The notes below the pieces were generated by a model. That model had not been told where the DNA came from. It saw only the letters and a program-made list of their open reading frames with translations, and searched no databases. From assembly GCF_035594125.1 (NCBI RefSeq), contig NC_087181.1, positions 12,826,500 to 12,890,499 on the forward strand: a stretch of 64,000 bases of DNA. Reading direction: 5' to 3'. The position numbers and the translations under genes are program-made. Position 1 is the first letter of the stretch; the number at the start of each line of letters is the position of its first letter. Source of the stretch: Scylla paramamosain (Eukaryota; Arthropoda; Malacostraca; Decapoda; Portunidae). Positions 27,407-64,000 of this stretch are shown one piece after another.

Positions 27407-27545
27407 GGTCAGCCGGACAGGCGGCACGTGGGGGCTGGCATTCCAACAGAGTAAGTCATCGAGCCACGCCCACACGCCCACGCACTTATTGGTGACCCAT
27501 GGAGTGACATTTCCAAAACCCGCCGCGCCGTCTGTCCGGTTGACC
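27407..27545 (+). other. Long inverted repeat able to form a hairpin
   Basis: Arms at 27407-27427 and 27525-27545 are reverse complements over 21 positions with three differences. In a plus-strand RNA two of these differences become G-U pairs and one an A-C mismatch, with a loop of 97 bases. It could be a structured RNA, a regulatory hairpin or the ends of a small mobile element. Confidence 0.5.
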
Positions 27546-28011
27546 TGCTTTCCTGACGCTTTGGTCTCCTCAGTTCAGTCCGCGGCGAGGCGAGGCGAGG
27601 CGCAGGGAAGGGCCGGACGCTGCCACACCCCGTGAAGCCTTGGCGTCCTGTTCCTGTGACTCACTGTGACTCACTGTGACTGCCTCGCGTTATAAAGTAC
27701 AAAAGACAAACCGTCATGCTATGTTACACCAGTTATGAAATATCTATACGCCATCCCCCAAAAAAGGGACGATTGTTATGGATCACAATGTTCAGTATGA
27801 AGGACAAAGTACACGGCTGAGAAAGTACGCGGCGTTTCTTGCAGAGAGAGGGAGAGTGAGAGGGAGGAGAGGCCCATGGTGGAGGTGGTGGTACTTAAGC
27901 AGCCCGGGTGGAGCAGGAAGGGTGGATTGCTATAGTTCCGAACGTGTAAATGAATCAAAGGACAGTAAATAATAAATGCAAGAGCTATTGCTGTACACAC
28001 ACACACACTCA

Positions 28012-28050
<39 letters not shown>

Positions 28051-29418
28051 CACCCTCAGTCCGCCGCGGGGAGGCTTTCAGCGGATCAACAGATTTCTTT
28101 AACCACCACCTGAAAGCCTTTCCCTTAAGCAAGACAGGTGCCTTCCACTAATGATCCCTCCCCCACCTGGACAACAAACCAACAATATACAAATAAGACA
28201 GTGAATACAAAATTGTTACAAAACTTCCTCACCACAATATCTTACAGGTGCATGAATACAATACAAGTAAGCAGACGTTCCTCTTACATATCTCTTACAA
28301 AAAAGGGTTGAGACATGGGAGTGAGACAGTAATCTATTCATGTACATATAGTCTTCCCTGTCGGTCATTTCGCCTTTCATCTCTTACCTGTATGAAAGGC
28401 TGACAGGTAAATGATGATACCATGACCAGCGGCATAGCACTTTCTTCATTGCCTACAAGACGTATTACCACACTAGGGAATGTAAAATATGAACTGAAAA
28501 AGCCAACATAAAAAAAAAAAACTTTTCAAATGAGCCATACCAGGAAATAGTGATAAAAAAGCCTCGTACTATGTTAAGGACGCTTGAGAGTAATCTACAG
28601 TCACCCTCATTTTGCAGTGTACGTATATATAACCCTCATCTTTACCGTGTCCTTCCTCCGGCAAGCTAAACATTTTCCCTTAATTCTTTGGAGTAAAAAG
28701 ATTCTCAAAAGATTATTAGTCCGTCCTCGCTTGCTCAAAATAGAAAACGGAGATAGAACGACCCGCTACTTGAGAGACATCTGGCGGAGGGATGTTTACG
28801 TAAGGAGACGCGAGCTTCCATATTCCTTCCTTATGGCTTTCCAGAGTAATCGCCACTTCATGACTCACCATCATGACTCACGGGACTCCGACTTAATCTC
28901 TAGATAGGATGACTAAAAACGGCGCCAGTGAGTGAGGTTTTGAGGAAAAGGAATAAATATGAAAGTAAATGCGTGTAATGATTTCAACTTAAAAAAAAGT
29001 CCTTTCTTTCTGCACTTAGTTTGGTTACTCGTATAAAAAAAAAACAACAACAACCGCACGGATTATGAATCAACAAGTCCTACGATAGATAAGACATACA
29101 ACCCTGGGTAAATTTTAACACTACCCTAAATAGTTCGTCTCGGATTCACGCGGTTCGCTCGCCATCAACTTCAGAGTTTCGTTTCCCTTCGAGCGCGCCA
29201 TGTCGACCTAAATGGACGGAACCGATTCTTGAAACCACGTGCAGTAACCGGCCGGTGTCTTCCGAATCCGGTCTGCATAACAGATATTTCTTAATCTGCA
29301 GTGTTCGTTTACTCTTCCTAACTTCCAATGGCGTGTAACGAACAAAAATGAGCTAAAATTAGTTTATATAACGGTACAGTTGCCTCTAGTAATGTCATAT
29401 TCTTAAAAGATTTGGTAA
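27546..29418. other. Long largely unique region, no gene recognised
   Basis: Apart from a TGTGACTCAC triplicate near 27655 and a (CA)n tract at about 27993-28047, this is non-repetitive DNA with balanced composition. A 107-codon plus frame at 28584-28907 has no domain I recognise. The region could hold untranslated exons or a very long 3' UTR, but I see no decisive sign. Confidence 0.4.
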
Positions 29419-29525
29419 GTTTATGGATGGGAATGAAGTGGATACAGGTGTGTTTTATATAGGAACTACTGCGTGTGGGCCTAATGGATTTTTGGAGCTA
29501 CTCTTATTTTGTTCTTACGCTCTTA
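29419..29525 (+). repeat. Dispersed short repeat (SINE-like), copy B
   Basis: Starts TTTATGGATGGGAATGAAG and continues through TATATAGGAACTACTGC, a CGTGTGGGCCTAATGG block and a TTGTTCTTACGCTCTTAC tail. It matches the minus-strand copy at 4110-4214 block by block. An overlapping 82-codon frame is only a translation of the repeat. Confidence 0.5.
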
Positions 29526-29996
29526 CTTCTGTGAATCTCATGCCTACAAATCGAATAGAAATAAATACAGGTATATCCACAAAAAAAACTGCTTTTGTCT
29601 TCTTGCAGCTTGTCTTATTTCAGTATGCTTTTACTTTCTTTCAGGGAATATCATGTCCACAATTCAAATAGGAATTAACATGTCCACTCATGTTTTACAG
29701 TTTGAACTTCGAAAAGACAAAAGAAAAAAACGGGAACACGGCAGACATAATTTTTTGCCTGGATTGATGGAAAATGACATCACCACGCTCAGCTGTACAT
29801 CACTGTAACGAAACGATCTCATTTAACGGAGTATTAGCGTCACATCGCAAACTCATGTCATGCCGCAGAGGTCACGGGTCACGGTAAGCATAGGTAGAGT
29901 AACACTTGACGTGACCTTTGTGATGTGTTACGGTGTGTGAGTATGGAATTAGTTGTCATTTAGTACCTCAAACAGCATGTAATCTATCTTGCTGTT

Positions 29997-30006
29997 TGTG
30001 TGTGTG

Positions 30007-30062
<56 letters not shown>

Positions 30063-31119
30063 TAGCCTCGCCATTGCCTGCATCTCAGAAATCCCTTTTA
30101 ACAGGATCAGATTGCGTTTGTTTGGTAATCATGTCATTTATACATTATAGACGAAACAACCGCCGTCACCTTTTCCATTGTTGCCTTCAGTTTTTCTCAC
30201 GAGGAGTTTGTTTCATCTTATTTTGACAGTTTTTTTTTTTGTGATTTTTATTCAGTATTGGTTATATTTGAGTATAGGTAAAACTTAAGATATTATAATG
30301 CGTGTTTCTTAGTCTACTTGGTAATGTATTCTACTGATTAGCTTCATATTTTGACACGGGATTGTTGTTTTTTTGGCTTTTTTTTTTGTCATTGTAGATT
30401 TTCTTTCCATTTTTCAAAACAACTCCCGCATTCTGTATGTATGTATGTATGTACAACGAAAAAAAAAATTAAAACCGAGATCAAATGACTAAAAAAATCG
30501 AATAAAGTTTGGCATTATTTTTTTCATTTTGTTCCAGAAAGTCACGTGTGTGTCCCTAATGAGTGAAATTTAGCGAGGAAATGAAAAAACAAAAATAGAA
30601 AATGGACGATATAAACACGGCCGAGTAAAGATAAAAAAAATAATAACAATATAAATAACAACAACAACAATAATGATAATAAACTTTCTCACGCACCTGC
30701 CATTGAGGGAAAAAGAAAATAACACTTGATAAAACATAAAAAAAAGAAAAAAAAAGAATAAAAACTTCAATGCGTAATAAATCTGTAGACATCCGAAGAA
30801 GAAGAAGAAGAAGAAGAGAAGAAGAAAAAGAAGAAGAAGAAGAAGAAGAAGAAGAAGAAGAAGAAGAAGAAGAAGAAGAAGAAGAAGAAGAAGAAGAAGA
30901 AGAAAAGAAAGACAGAGAAAAATAAAACGAAGAAGAAAAAGAGAAAAGAAGAAAGAAAAAAAAAAGTAAGAAGACAAGCAGAACCCCCGCCACCTCTAAA
31001 AGAGCAACACTCGTCCAGGCGCCTCATATTTATTCACACAACGTAATTAGAAGCAAAAGTTTTTCAATATTAAGGCGATATTAATTTATGCATACAGCGT
31101 CCGAGAGAAGCGGGTCAGA

Positions 31120-31199
<80 letters not shown>

Positions 31200-31678
31200 G
31201 CGTGCACTGGTTTCTCTCTCCCTCTGTGTCTGTCTGTTTGTTTGTTTATTTGTTTAATTTACACTGCACGTAGGGATAAAATGAAAAAAAAAAGGGGGAG
31301 AGAGAGATGTAAAAATAAGAAAACTTACTGCTAAAATAAATAAATGGACAAGGGGAGACTTTTAAAATTAATGGAAAATAAAGTAAAAAAAAAAAAAGCC
31401 ACTAAATGTTACGGAAAAATGTAGAATAGAAAAAAAAAAAATGTGCGTGTGTGTATTTTTTTTGCCTTTTAACAATGAAGAAATGTTAAAGAACTAAAAA
31501 TAATGAAATAAATATAAAAAAAAAGGGTTCCGTATCGATTATAATTTTCCCCTCTACATTCAACTTAATGAAAATATAACGAGAAACTCAACTGCGTTAT
31601 GACAAAAATTAAATAAAAAAAAAAAATTGACCGTATTTTATGATGACACTCTTTCACTGCTTTTAACTCGACGCGTGC

Positions 31679-31710
<32 letters not shown>

Positions 31711-31862
31711 AAAAAAAAAAGGTTAAGAAAATGAACTTTATTTTAGTGATGAATTACCCGCTTCGCTCAAACGTTCCCTCAACAGCAGGATGGCGGAGAC
31801 GAGATGAAATTGGCCGAAAACTAATTACTTTAAAAAATTTCCAGGACCGGAGCGAGCGAGCG

Positions 31863-31938
<76 letters not shown>
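29997..31938. repeat. (GT)n, (GAA)n, (GT)n, poly(A) and (GA)n tracts in AT-rich DNA
   Basis: (GT)n 29997-30058, interrupted (GAA)n about 30796-30903, (GT)n 31121-31197, an A-rich run about 31678-31720 and (GA)n about 31866-31938. The unique parts are strongly AT-rich and contain no supported exon. Confidence 0.9.
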
Positions 31939-31941
<3 letters not shown>

Positions 31942-31999
31942 GAGCGAGTGATTTAGGGCGAACATGAATGAATGAAGTCTTTGGTAATAATTATGTTCC

Positions 32000-32866
32000 C
32001 GCCATTATACAAAGCCTGACTAGATTGGTGTGAAACTAGAAGGGAAAAAAAGAAGTGAAAGGAGTAAAAAGAAGAAAAGAACAGTTCCCGCTTTTCTCTC
32101 TTTCTCAATTGTTTTTCTCCTCGCCAGGAAATTAATTCAAGCGACGCAGAAACATGAACAAAAATAACAATAAGATAAAAACTTAAAAAAAATATATATA
32201 TACCAGAAGAAAAAGATTACATTTCCTCATATCAGCCGAACCATAACGAAAATATGAAAAGTAAAAAATCCGAAGACTTACGGAATACTTCACTCATGTT
32301 TATCCTTCTTAAACCTTAACTAAAACAAACTAAACTAATATTAAGTACAAGTAATATTTGGCTGTCGTTGTGGTTAGATTCGGTGTGGTTAGCGTCAAGG
32401 AAACGACGCAAGGGAATCGAACCAGCCACGGAACAAGAGGAGAGAATATAGACGTAAGGAAATACTGTACAAATCTTACAAATTATCGTACATAGCACCT
32501 TGAGTGGACGATGCGGGCGGGAAGGTTAAGAGGAAATGCATTAAACTTCATTCTTCTTTATTTTACTATCTTTTTTTTTTTTTTTACTATGACCAATTTG
32601 TCTCTCCATTTAAGAGTCTGTTTTTTTTCCTTCTTCCTTTTTGTTTTCTTAGTTCAGTGTCCCTCTAGCATAAAAAAAAGACAATACACGGTTCCTTTCA
32701 GGTATTCTGACTCAGTGCATCAGTGTCGCTCGCTTGCACGGTTGGTATCGTATCACAGACTAACTCCGAGTTCACTATTATCGTGCGCAATCAGATTCTT
32801 CTTGCCTAAAACACAAGAGTACGAAAGTTCGAAATGACCGTAGGCATATAACCAGATAAACCTTCC
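32000..32866. other. AT-rich unique sequence, no gene seen
   Basis: Mixed sequence with T-runs near 32570. The 108-codon frame at 32511 contains a hydrophobic T-run translation and no domain. Confidence 0.5.
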
Positions 32867-33172
32867 GTGATACAAGAAAGGTCAAATCAAGCTAATTTCT
32901 CGCATTTAGAGACCGAATTTCAAAAAGTTCTCAATTATCACACCCACAAAATCAAACAAAGCTTCTGCAATACAAAAACATACAAAATCAAGTTCAATTT
33001 CTCGCATGTAGGGACCGAATGTCAAAAAAAAGTTCTCAATTATCGTACCCACATAACTAAAGAACATTGCAATATAAAAACGTACAAAACCAAACTCAAT
33101 TTCTCGCATGCAAGTACCAAAATTTCAAGAACTTGCGTGCATCAGAGGATCAAAACAGCCGCGCACACGTAA
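32867..33172 (+). repeat. Tandem repeat of about 103 bases, three copies
   Basis: AATTTCTCGCAT recurs at 32894, 32996 and 33099, giving periods of 102 and 103 bases. The copies also share AAAGTTCTCAATTATC and CAATA.AAAACATACAAAA blocks. One plus frame (101 codons) stays open through all copies with a roughly 34-residue period (the FSH...ECQKKVLNYRTH motif). No known domain is recognised, so I annotate it as a repeat. Confidence 0.75.
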
Positions 33173-33491
33173 CCAATAAGTGATACGAATTCCAAGCCAA
33201 TAGTTTATTCATAAGAGCCCCTAAGAACACAATTGGCCTCACTAAACGGTCACTGATAGCCTTTATTGACGTAAAGTTGAGCTACTCTTCCACTCCTGCC
33301 TGTCTTTTAACTCCTGCTCGTCCGTCTTGCGTTCCCAGGAAGCAAAGAAAGAAGGGAAAGGAAAATTACAAAACTACAAAAGCCATTATGTCGATATTCT
33401 TTGAGGAAATGACGAAGGAAAACATGATGTATTTCCTTTTTTTCGTTAGTTTTCTTGTTTCTACATCTGGTTTGGCTGTGGCTATCAAAAA

Positions 33492-33493
<2 letters not shown>

Positions 33494-33538
<45 letters not shown>

Positions 33539-33805
33539 CAAACATTTGTCTAACATTTCAGGAAGGCGCTCAGTGGAAAACCAAATTATTAACCAAACGT
33601 TTAGCGACTATGAATGTTTGAAAAGCTCCTTGTATTAACTTGAAACATTCACGACCTCGAAGTAAACTGATGCCTTCAAAAAAGAAAAGAAAATTGCGCA
33701 AAGAAAAAAAAAAGATCGTAAACTTAAATTAATGATTCGAAAGCTGCTAATTGGAAGACTGAACTTGAAAAAAATAAACTTAATACAATACTCGAATTTC
33801 TTTGC

Positions 33806-33883
<78 letters not shown>

Positions 33884-33895
33884 GAAGAGAGAGAG

Positions 33896-33953
<58 letters not shown>

Positions 33954-34146
33954 ATAATGAAAACTGATTGAGAGAGAAAAAAAGCTTCAGCCGGAATTAT
34001 ATATATGAAAAAAAAAACTTCGGGATTTTGAGTGGTAAGGAAATACATAAAAAGTAGAAAAAAAAGGGGGGGGAATTCATGGGCGTCAGTGGCAGTTCAC
34101 CTCAAAATTTGATACGAATTCCACCGCTGCTAAAAAAAAAAAAAAG

Positions 34147-34233
<87 letters not shown>

Positions 34234-34239
34234 AGAGAG

Positions 34240-34270
<31 letters not shown>

Positions 34271-34275
34271 TTAGC
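33494..34275. repeat. (CT)n and two interrupted (GA)n clusters
   Basis: (CT)n 33494-33535. (GA)n with single-base interruptions 33810-33955 and again about 34148-34270. The interruption pattern (GAGAGGAGAG, GAGAAGAGAG) is similar in both clusters, which suggests they are duplicates. Confidence 0.9.
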
Positions 34276-34788
34276 GGGCAGCTGCAGTCAATTATACTAC
34301 TGGATTGCTTTAAAAAGTTTCCCGAATGAGACGAAAAAAGAGCAAAAAGAAAATAAAATGAAAAGAAAGAAAAACAGGTATTCTTCTTTTACATCCAATG
34401 AGAGAGAGAGAGAGAAAAAAAAAAACAGGTATTCCTTCTTTACACCTTTCCTCTACCCTTTCTTTTTGTGGCGTCAAACGGAAACACACACAACTAAAAT
34501 CGAAAGTAGAGAGAGAAAACAAATAATCAAATTAACTCAAGAATGTCAATATTTACTTATCCTCCTGCACATTAGTGACGCGATCGTGTTATTCCGCCTT
34601 CGGGAGAGAGGAGGAGAGAAGAGGAGGGAGAGGAGAGGCCGAAAGGAAAGGTCCAAGAGCGTGGGAGAGAGAGAGGGCACAGGAAGAGTGGTGTGAGTGG
34701 TGTGGGTGGCAGGGGTGGAGTGAGGACTGGTAGTGAGGAGTGGAGTCCAATACTAAAAGGGTCTCAACGAAAAATGTGCTGGGTAAAA

Positions 34789-34791
<3 letters not shown>

Positions 34792-34861
<70 letters not shown>
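34792..34861. repeat. (GT)n microsatellite
   Basis: Uninterrupted (GT)n of about 70 bases. Confidence 0.95.
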
Positions 34862-34864
<3 letters not shown>

Positions 34865-36000
34865 GAGGCAGGAAGGGATAGGATGAAAAAAAAAAGTAGA
34901 AAAAAAAAAAAAAAAAGAGCCACTCCGGTGAATTTTAACGCAGGTGGAATAAAAGATTGTGTTCCGCGAAGGGAGAACACCGTGCATTCGAACCCGCGGC
35001 CGCCACCTGGAGAGGAGGAGTGACAAGACACGACACCACTGAGCCTATGAAAGATGCAGTGTTGCCTCACACCCCACAGCCCTAACCTGAATATTTAAAG
35101 AGTTTCTTTTTCTGATTTTTGTTCCATGTATTAGAATTTTTGCATTTTGTTACCAGTGGATGGAGAAAAAGGATTGCTAGTATTACCTTTCATTTACAGG
35201 TTGAAATGCTAAAGATTTTTATGTTGTTTTCGAGTCCACAGATAACTTGCTCTAACTAATCGTATTGCAACACACAGGTATTGTCAAGAGTTACCTGACA
35301 GTTCGCTTTTACATGATTAGTTTTCATGAATCTTTAACCACATTCCTTGTATGCCGGATTATTATTTTTTTCTACTAGCAGATAACTTTTTATATAACTC
35401 AGGTGTTCTAAAAATCATTTTAAATTACTTTTCAAACACTTAGTTTTTGATGGATTTTCCCTTTTCTTCTCTTCGTTAATAAGTAATTGCGTTTTGAGAG
35501 AGAGGGAGAAACAGAATGAGAGATAAAGAAAGAAAGAAAGGCAGGCCTCGCTGGAACAAACAACCAATGTGCGAATCACCAACAGTCATTTGCATTAAAT
35601 CACAAAACGAAAACATGAGCGGCTCATTTACATGTCAGTGGCGGCAAGGCAAGCTTCCGGCAGCCATGCCCTTGCCTCCTTCCTTTCCTTCCTTCCTGCA
35701 TCATCACAACAGCGTGGACTTTGAACTAAGAATACAAATACTGAGACGTAACAACAAAACTAACAAAAAGAAATCTTGCTCACACTCGTCATTCCCTCGG
35801 CGGGTGCTGCGGGAGGGTGAGCGGCGATCCCTGGCGTCCTCTCGGCCCCTCTGACTCTTCCCGCTCCGCCTTCCTGCCCCAAAACTGAAGGAGCTGCAGG
35901 GCGTCGCCAGCCCGCGGGTCCTCCACGCTGGACTGAGGCTTCGGGGCCCTCGCAAGGCACTTCCAGCTGTCTTGTTCGAGCATCCGACACTGCTTCGGTC
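34862..36000. other. Unique sequence, AT-rich then GC-rich, no gene recognised
   Basis: 35080-35500 is AT-rich unique DNA. From about 35760 the GC content rises. Minus-strand frames of 64-118 codons in the GC-rich part have no domain and overlap each other. This may be part of the receptor gene's 3' untranslated region, which is inference only. Confidence 0.4.
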
Positions 36001-36044
36001 TCTTCCTTCACACACACACACACACAGAAGCAGCAACAGGCATC

Positions 36045-36082
<38 letters not shown>

Positions 36083-36680
36083 CCGTCACGAAGCAGCGAC
36101 ACTCAGCCTTACACACCCACAGGCCGGGACACTCATATACACAAAATGTTGACTAAACCCACGATGATAACACAGCTGGTATATAACACGTACGTACATG
36201 TCAACACGTACACAGCAGCTCTGGAGGCGTACACGGCCGCGGCGCGTCCCTCGTGGCTGGGGCTCCTGACGCGGCCGCTGCTGCGTGTAGTGCGTTAGCG
36301 GGTGAGGAGATGGACACGGGGCCGTAAATGGAAGGTCCTCGCCCTTGAGTGGAGGACATGACGCAACACTCAGAGGTCGTGAGTGGCTGGCCTTCCCCGG
36401 GTGTGAAAGTCGAGTGAACAGGGGAAATATTTTTCTAAGGAATACATTTATCTTACATCACATTTTTGAGCACTGGCGTGTGTCAGGAATAGGTGAATGA
36501 AAAAAAAAAGGAAAAAAAACAGGATGAATTGTACAATGTTGTCTCTGTCTGTCTGTCTGTCTCATACCGCCTCTTGCTGCCACGTCCTGCAGGGGATTAA
36601 GCAAAGTTCCTGATATGTGCTTTTTATAGTTTCCTAGGCGTTTCGGGACATGGGACATATGCCGTGAAGGGACGCGGCTT

Positions 36681-36727
<47 letters not shown>

Positions 36728-37605
36728 AGGATCACGGGAGGATTCCAGGAGGTACGGTGTCCTCCCCCTGCTCCTCCCCTCCTCGTGGCGGGGTGGGAGG
36801 CTGGGGTTCGTTGCATCGTTACTCACTATACAGCGAGTCCTTTTCTGTTCCGCCTTCTCCTGCTGCTCGTCCTGCTCGTCCTCCTTCCTCCCTGAATTTT
36901 CACTGCCGGCGTCGAGGGAGCAGCGGAGGGAGGGCTGAATACCGCCGCTCTCACCTGGGGGGCGCTGGCCGGGGCTTCCATTGATAGGTCCATCAGGGGA
37001 TATACACCAAATCTGATTGGCGTGGATCCCTCCCTCCCTCCCCAGCCGCCGCCTCCGCCGCCACTATCCCGCCACTTCCATCGCCCGACACGCCGACGCC
37101 TGGCAGTCCTCTCGCTGCTGGTTCTCTCAGTGGCGTGCGTCGCGTGTCACACTTTATCGCCACACTCACACTGAAACACATCGCCTGAATTGATTTTCCG
37201 CTGCCTGTTCCACTTCAGCACTCTGACTCTCCACACTTATACGCCTCGTGCGCCTCTCGGTGTCCCCAGGTGCCGGTGCCGAGGCGTGCCAACACCACAT
37301 CTGCGCTCCCTTCACGTCACGACGCTTCGCTCACCATCACAGAAAAAAAAAGTTAATTCAAGGGACGGTCCCTCGTGACGGCAGGCCGCCGCCTGAGCCA
37401 CTCCGCCGCGAAGCGCTGCCGCGGCGTCAACAGGTAGCGTTCATCGTACCTGGGAGGGGGCCGGGGGAGGGTCGGGGCGGGAGTCTGGCACCTGTCTGTC
37501 ACCGCGGCTGGACACACCATCGGGGCCGCCTGGTGGGCACTGGGCCCCCTTCACCCTCCTCCAGTATATGTCCAACTTAATTTTTTAGTCTTTACCCGCC
37601 CCGCC
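36001..37605 (-). other. Probable 3' UTR / 3' flank of the nephrin-like gene
   Basis: This GC-rich interval lies immediately downstream of the receptor stop codon at 37606. It contains short (CA)n (36010-36027 and about 36684-36725), (CT)n (about 36050-36080) and (TGTC)n (about 36545) tracts. I do not find a clear AATAAA on the minus strand close to the stop codon, so the transcript end is not placed. Several overlapping GC-rich frames on both strands show no domain. Confidence 0.4.
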
Positions 37606-63789
<26,184 letters not shown>

Positions 63790-63951
63790 CTGCGAGGGCG
63801 ACGAGGAGAGGGGGAGGAGCGGGAGCAGGGGAAGGGTGGGAGGGAGGGAGAGAATGTTTGGTTATTAAGATCTTGGAATAGTGATGAGGTTTAATAATTA
63901 TTTCTCTGGCTACTACTAATGTTGCTGTTACTAATGATGTTGCTGCTGCTG

Positions 63952-63993
<42 letters not shown>

Positions 63994-64000
63994 ATACTAC
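63790..64000. repeat. Intronic edge with terminal (ACT)n
   Basis: A short purine-rich stretch is followed by AT-rich DNA, with GCT/ACT trinucleotides from about 63930 to the window edge. Confidence 0.85.

Noticed and set aside
28584..28907. 107-codon plus-strand frame as a gene
   Set aside because: The composition is not repetitive, but I see no domain, no promoter or polyadenylation signal, and no splice-bounded continuation.
33277..33537. 86-codon frame with a signal-peptide-like segment
   Set aside because: The hydrophobic part is followed directly by a (CT)n translation. There is no mature protein sequence.
34079..34696. 205-codon Arg/Glu-rich frame
   Set aside because: It is mostly a (GA)n translation and then purine-rich sequence, with no domain.

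Overview
The window looks like nuclear DNA of an arthropod, most likely a decapod crustacean. The evidence is an extreme load of dinucleotide and trinucleotide microsatellites, (TTAGG)n-type arthropod telomere motifs scattered inside the sequence, spliceosomal introns, and a decayed PIF/Harbinger-type transposon. Species-level assignment is not possible from sequence reading alone. I see no bacterial or organellar genes, no tRNA or rRNA and no CRISPR array. Most long open frames are translations of simple repeats.

The one gene I can support is on the minus strand, from the right edge (63789) to a stop codon at 37606. It is the 3' part of an arthropod nephrin-family immunoglobulin receptor (the sticks-and-stones / hibris / nephrin group). 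Ten exons can be joined with matching splice phases. They encode the end of one Ig domain, a full final Ig domain, one fibronectin III domain, a transmembrane segment, and a cytoplasmic tail. The tail has an EMYAPSSY motif, a proline-rich stretch, a YDDV site of the type that binds the Nck/Dock SH2 domain in nephrin, and a C-terminal RGHLV like that of vertebrate nephrin. Reading through gives about 552 or 537 residues, depending on the transmembrane exon. The 5' part (signal peptide and most Ig domains) and the promoter lie beyond 64000.

The most notable result is that the transmembrane segment is encoded twice, by two adjacent, divergent, phase-compatible exons (47117-47278 and 46882-46998) only 118 bases apart. 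This suggests alternative, probably mutually exclusive, splicing. It would change the extracellular stalk, the membrane helix and the basic juxtamembrane segment while keeping the rest of the receptor. A stronger-looking acceptor just upstream of the second exon would instead give a stop before the membrane.

Layout: 1-5800 is dominated by purine/pyrimidine-rich DNA and microsatellites. 5820-6060 is a GC-richer stretch with four helically phased CCAAT boxes, a possible promoter. 6.1-21.4 kb is microsatellites, diverged minisatellites (7.5-8.0, 10.5-11.0, 17.5-18.2 kb), an interstitial AGGTT array and one possible 42-base microexon. 21.49-22.26 kb is the Harbinger remnant. 22.3-23.9 kb is pyrimidine-rich. 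26.3-29.8 kb is mostly unique DNA with a CRE, a possible noncoding exon, an inverted repeat and a dispersed-repeat copy. 30-36 kb is AT-rich, with a three-copy 103-base repeat. 36.0-37.6 kb is GC-rich and probably 3' UTR of the receptor gene. The introns from 38 to 64 kb hold (GAA)n, long (GA)n, a higher-order trinucleotide array and several degenerate satellites with periods of about 100-170 bases.
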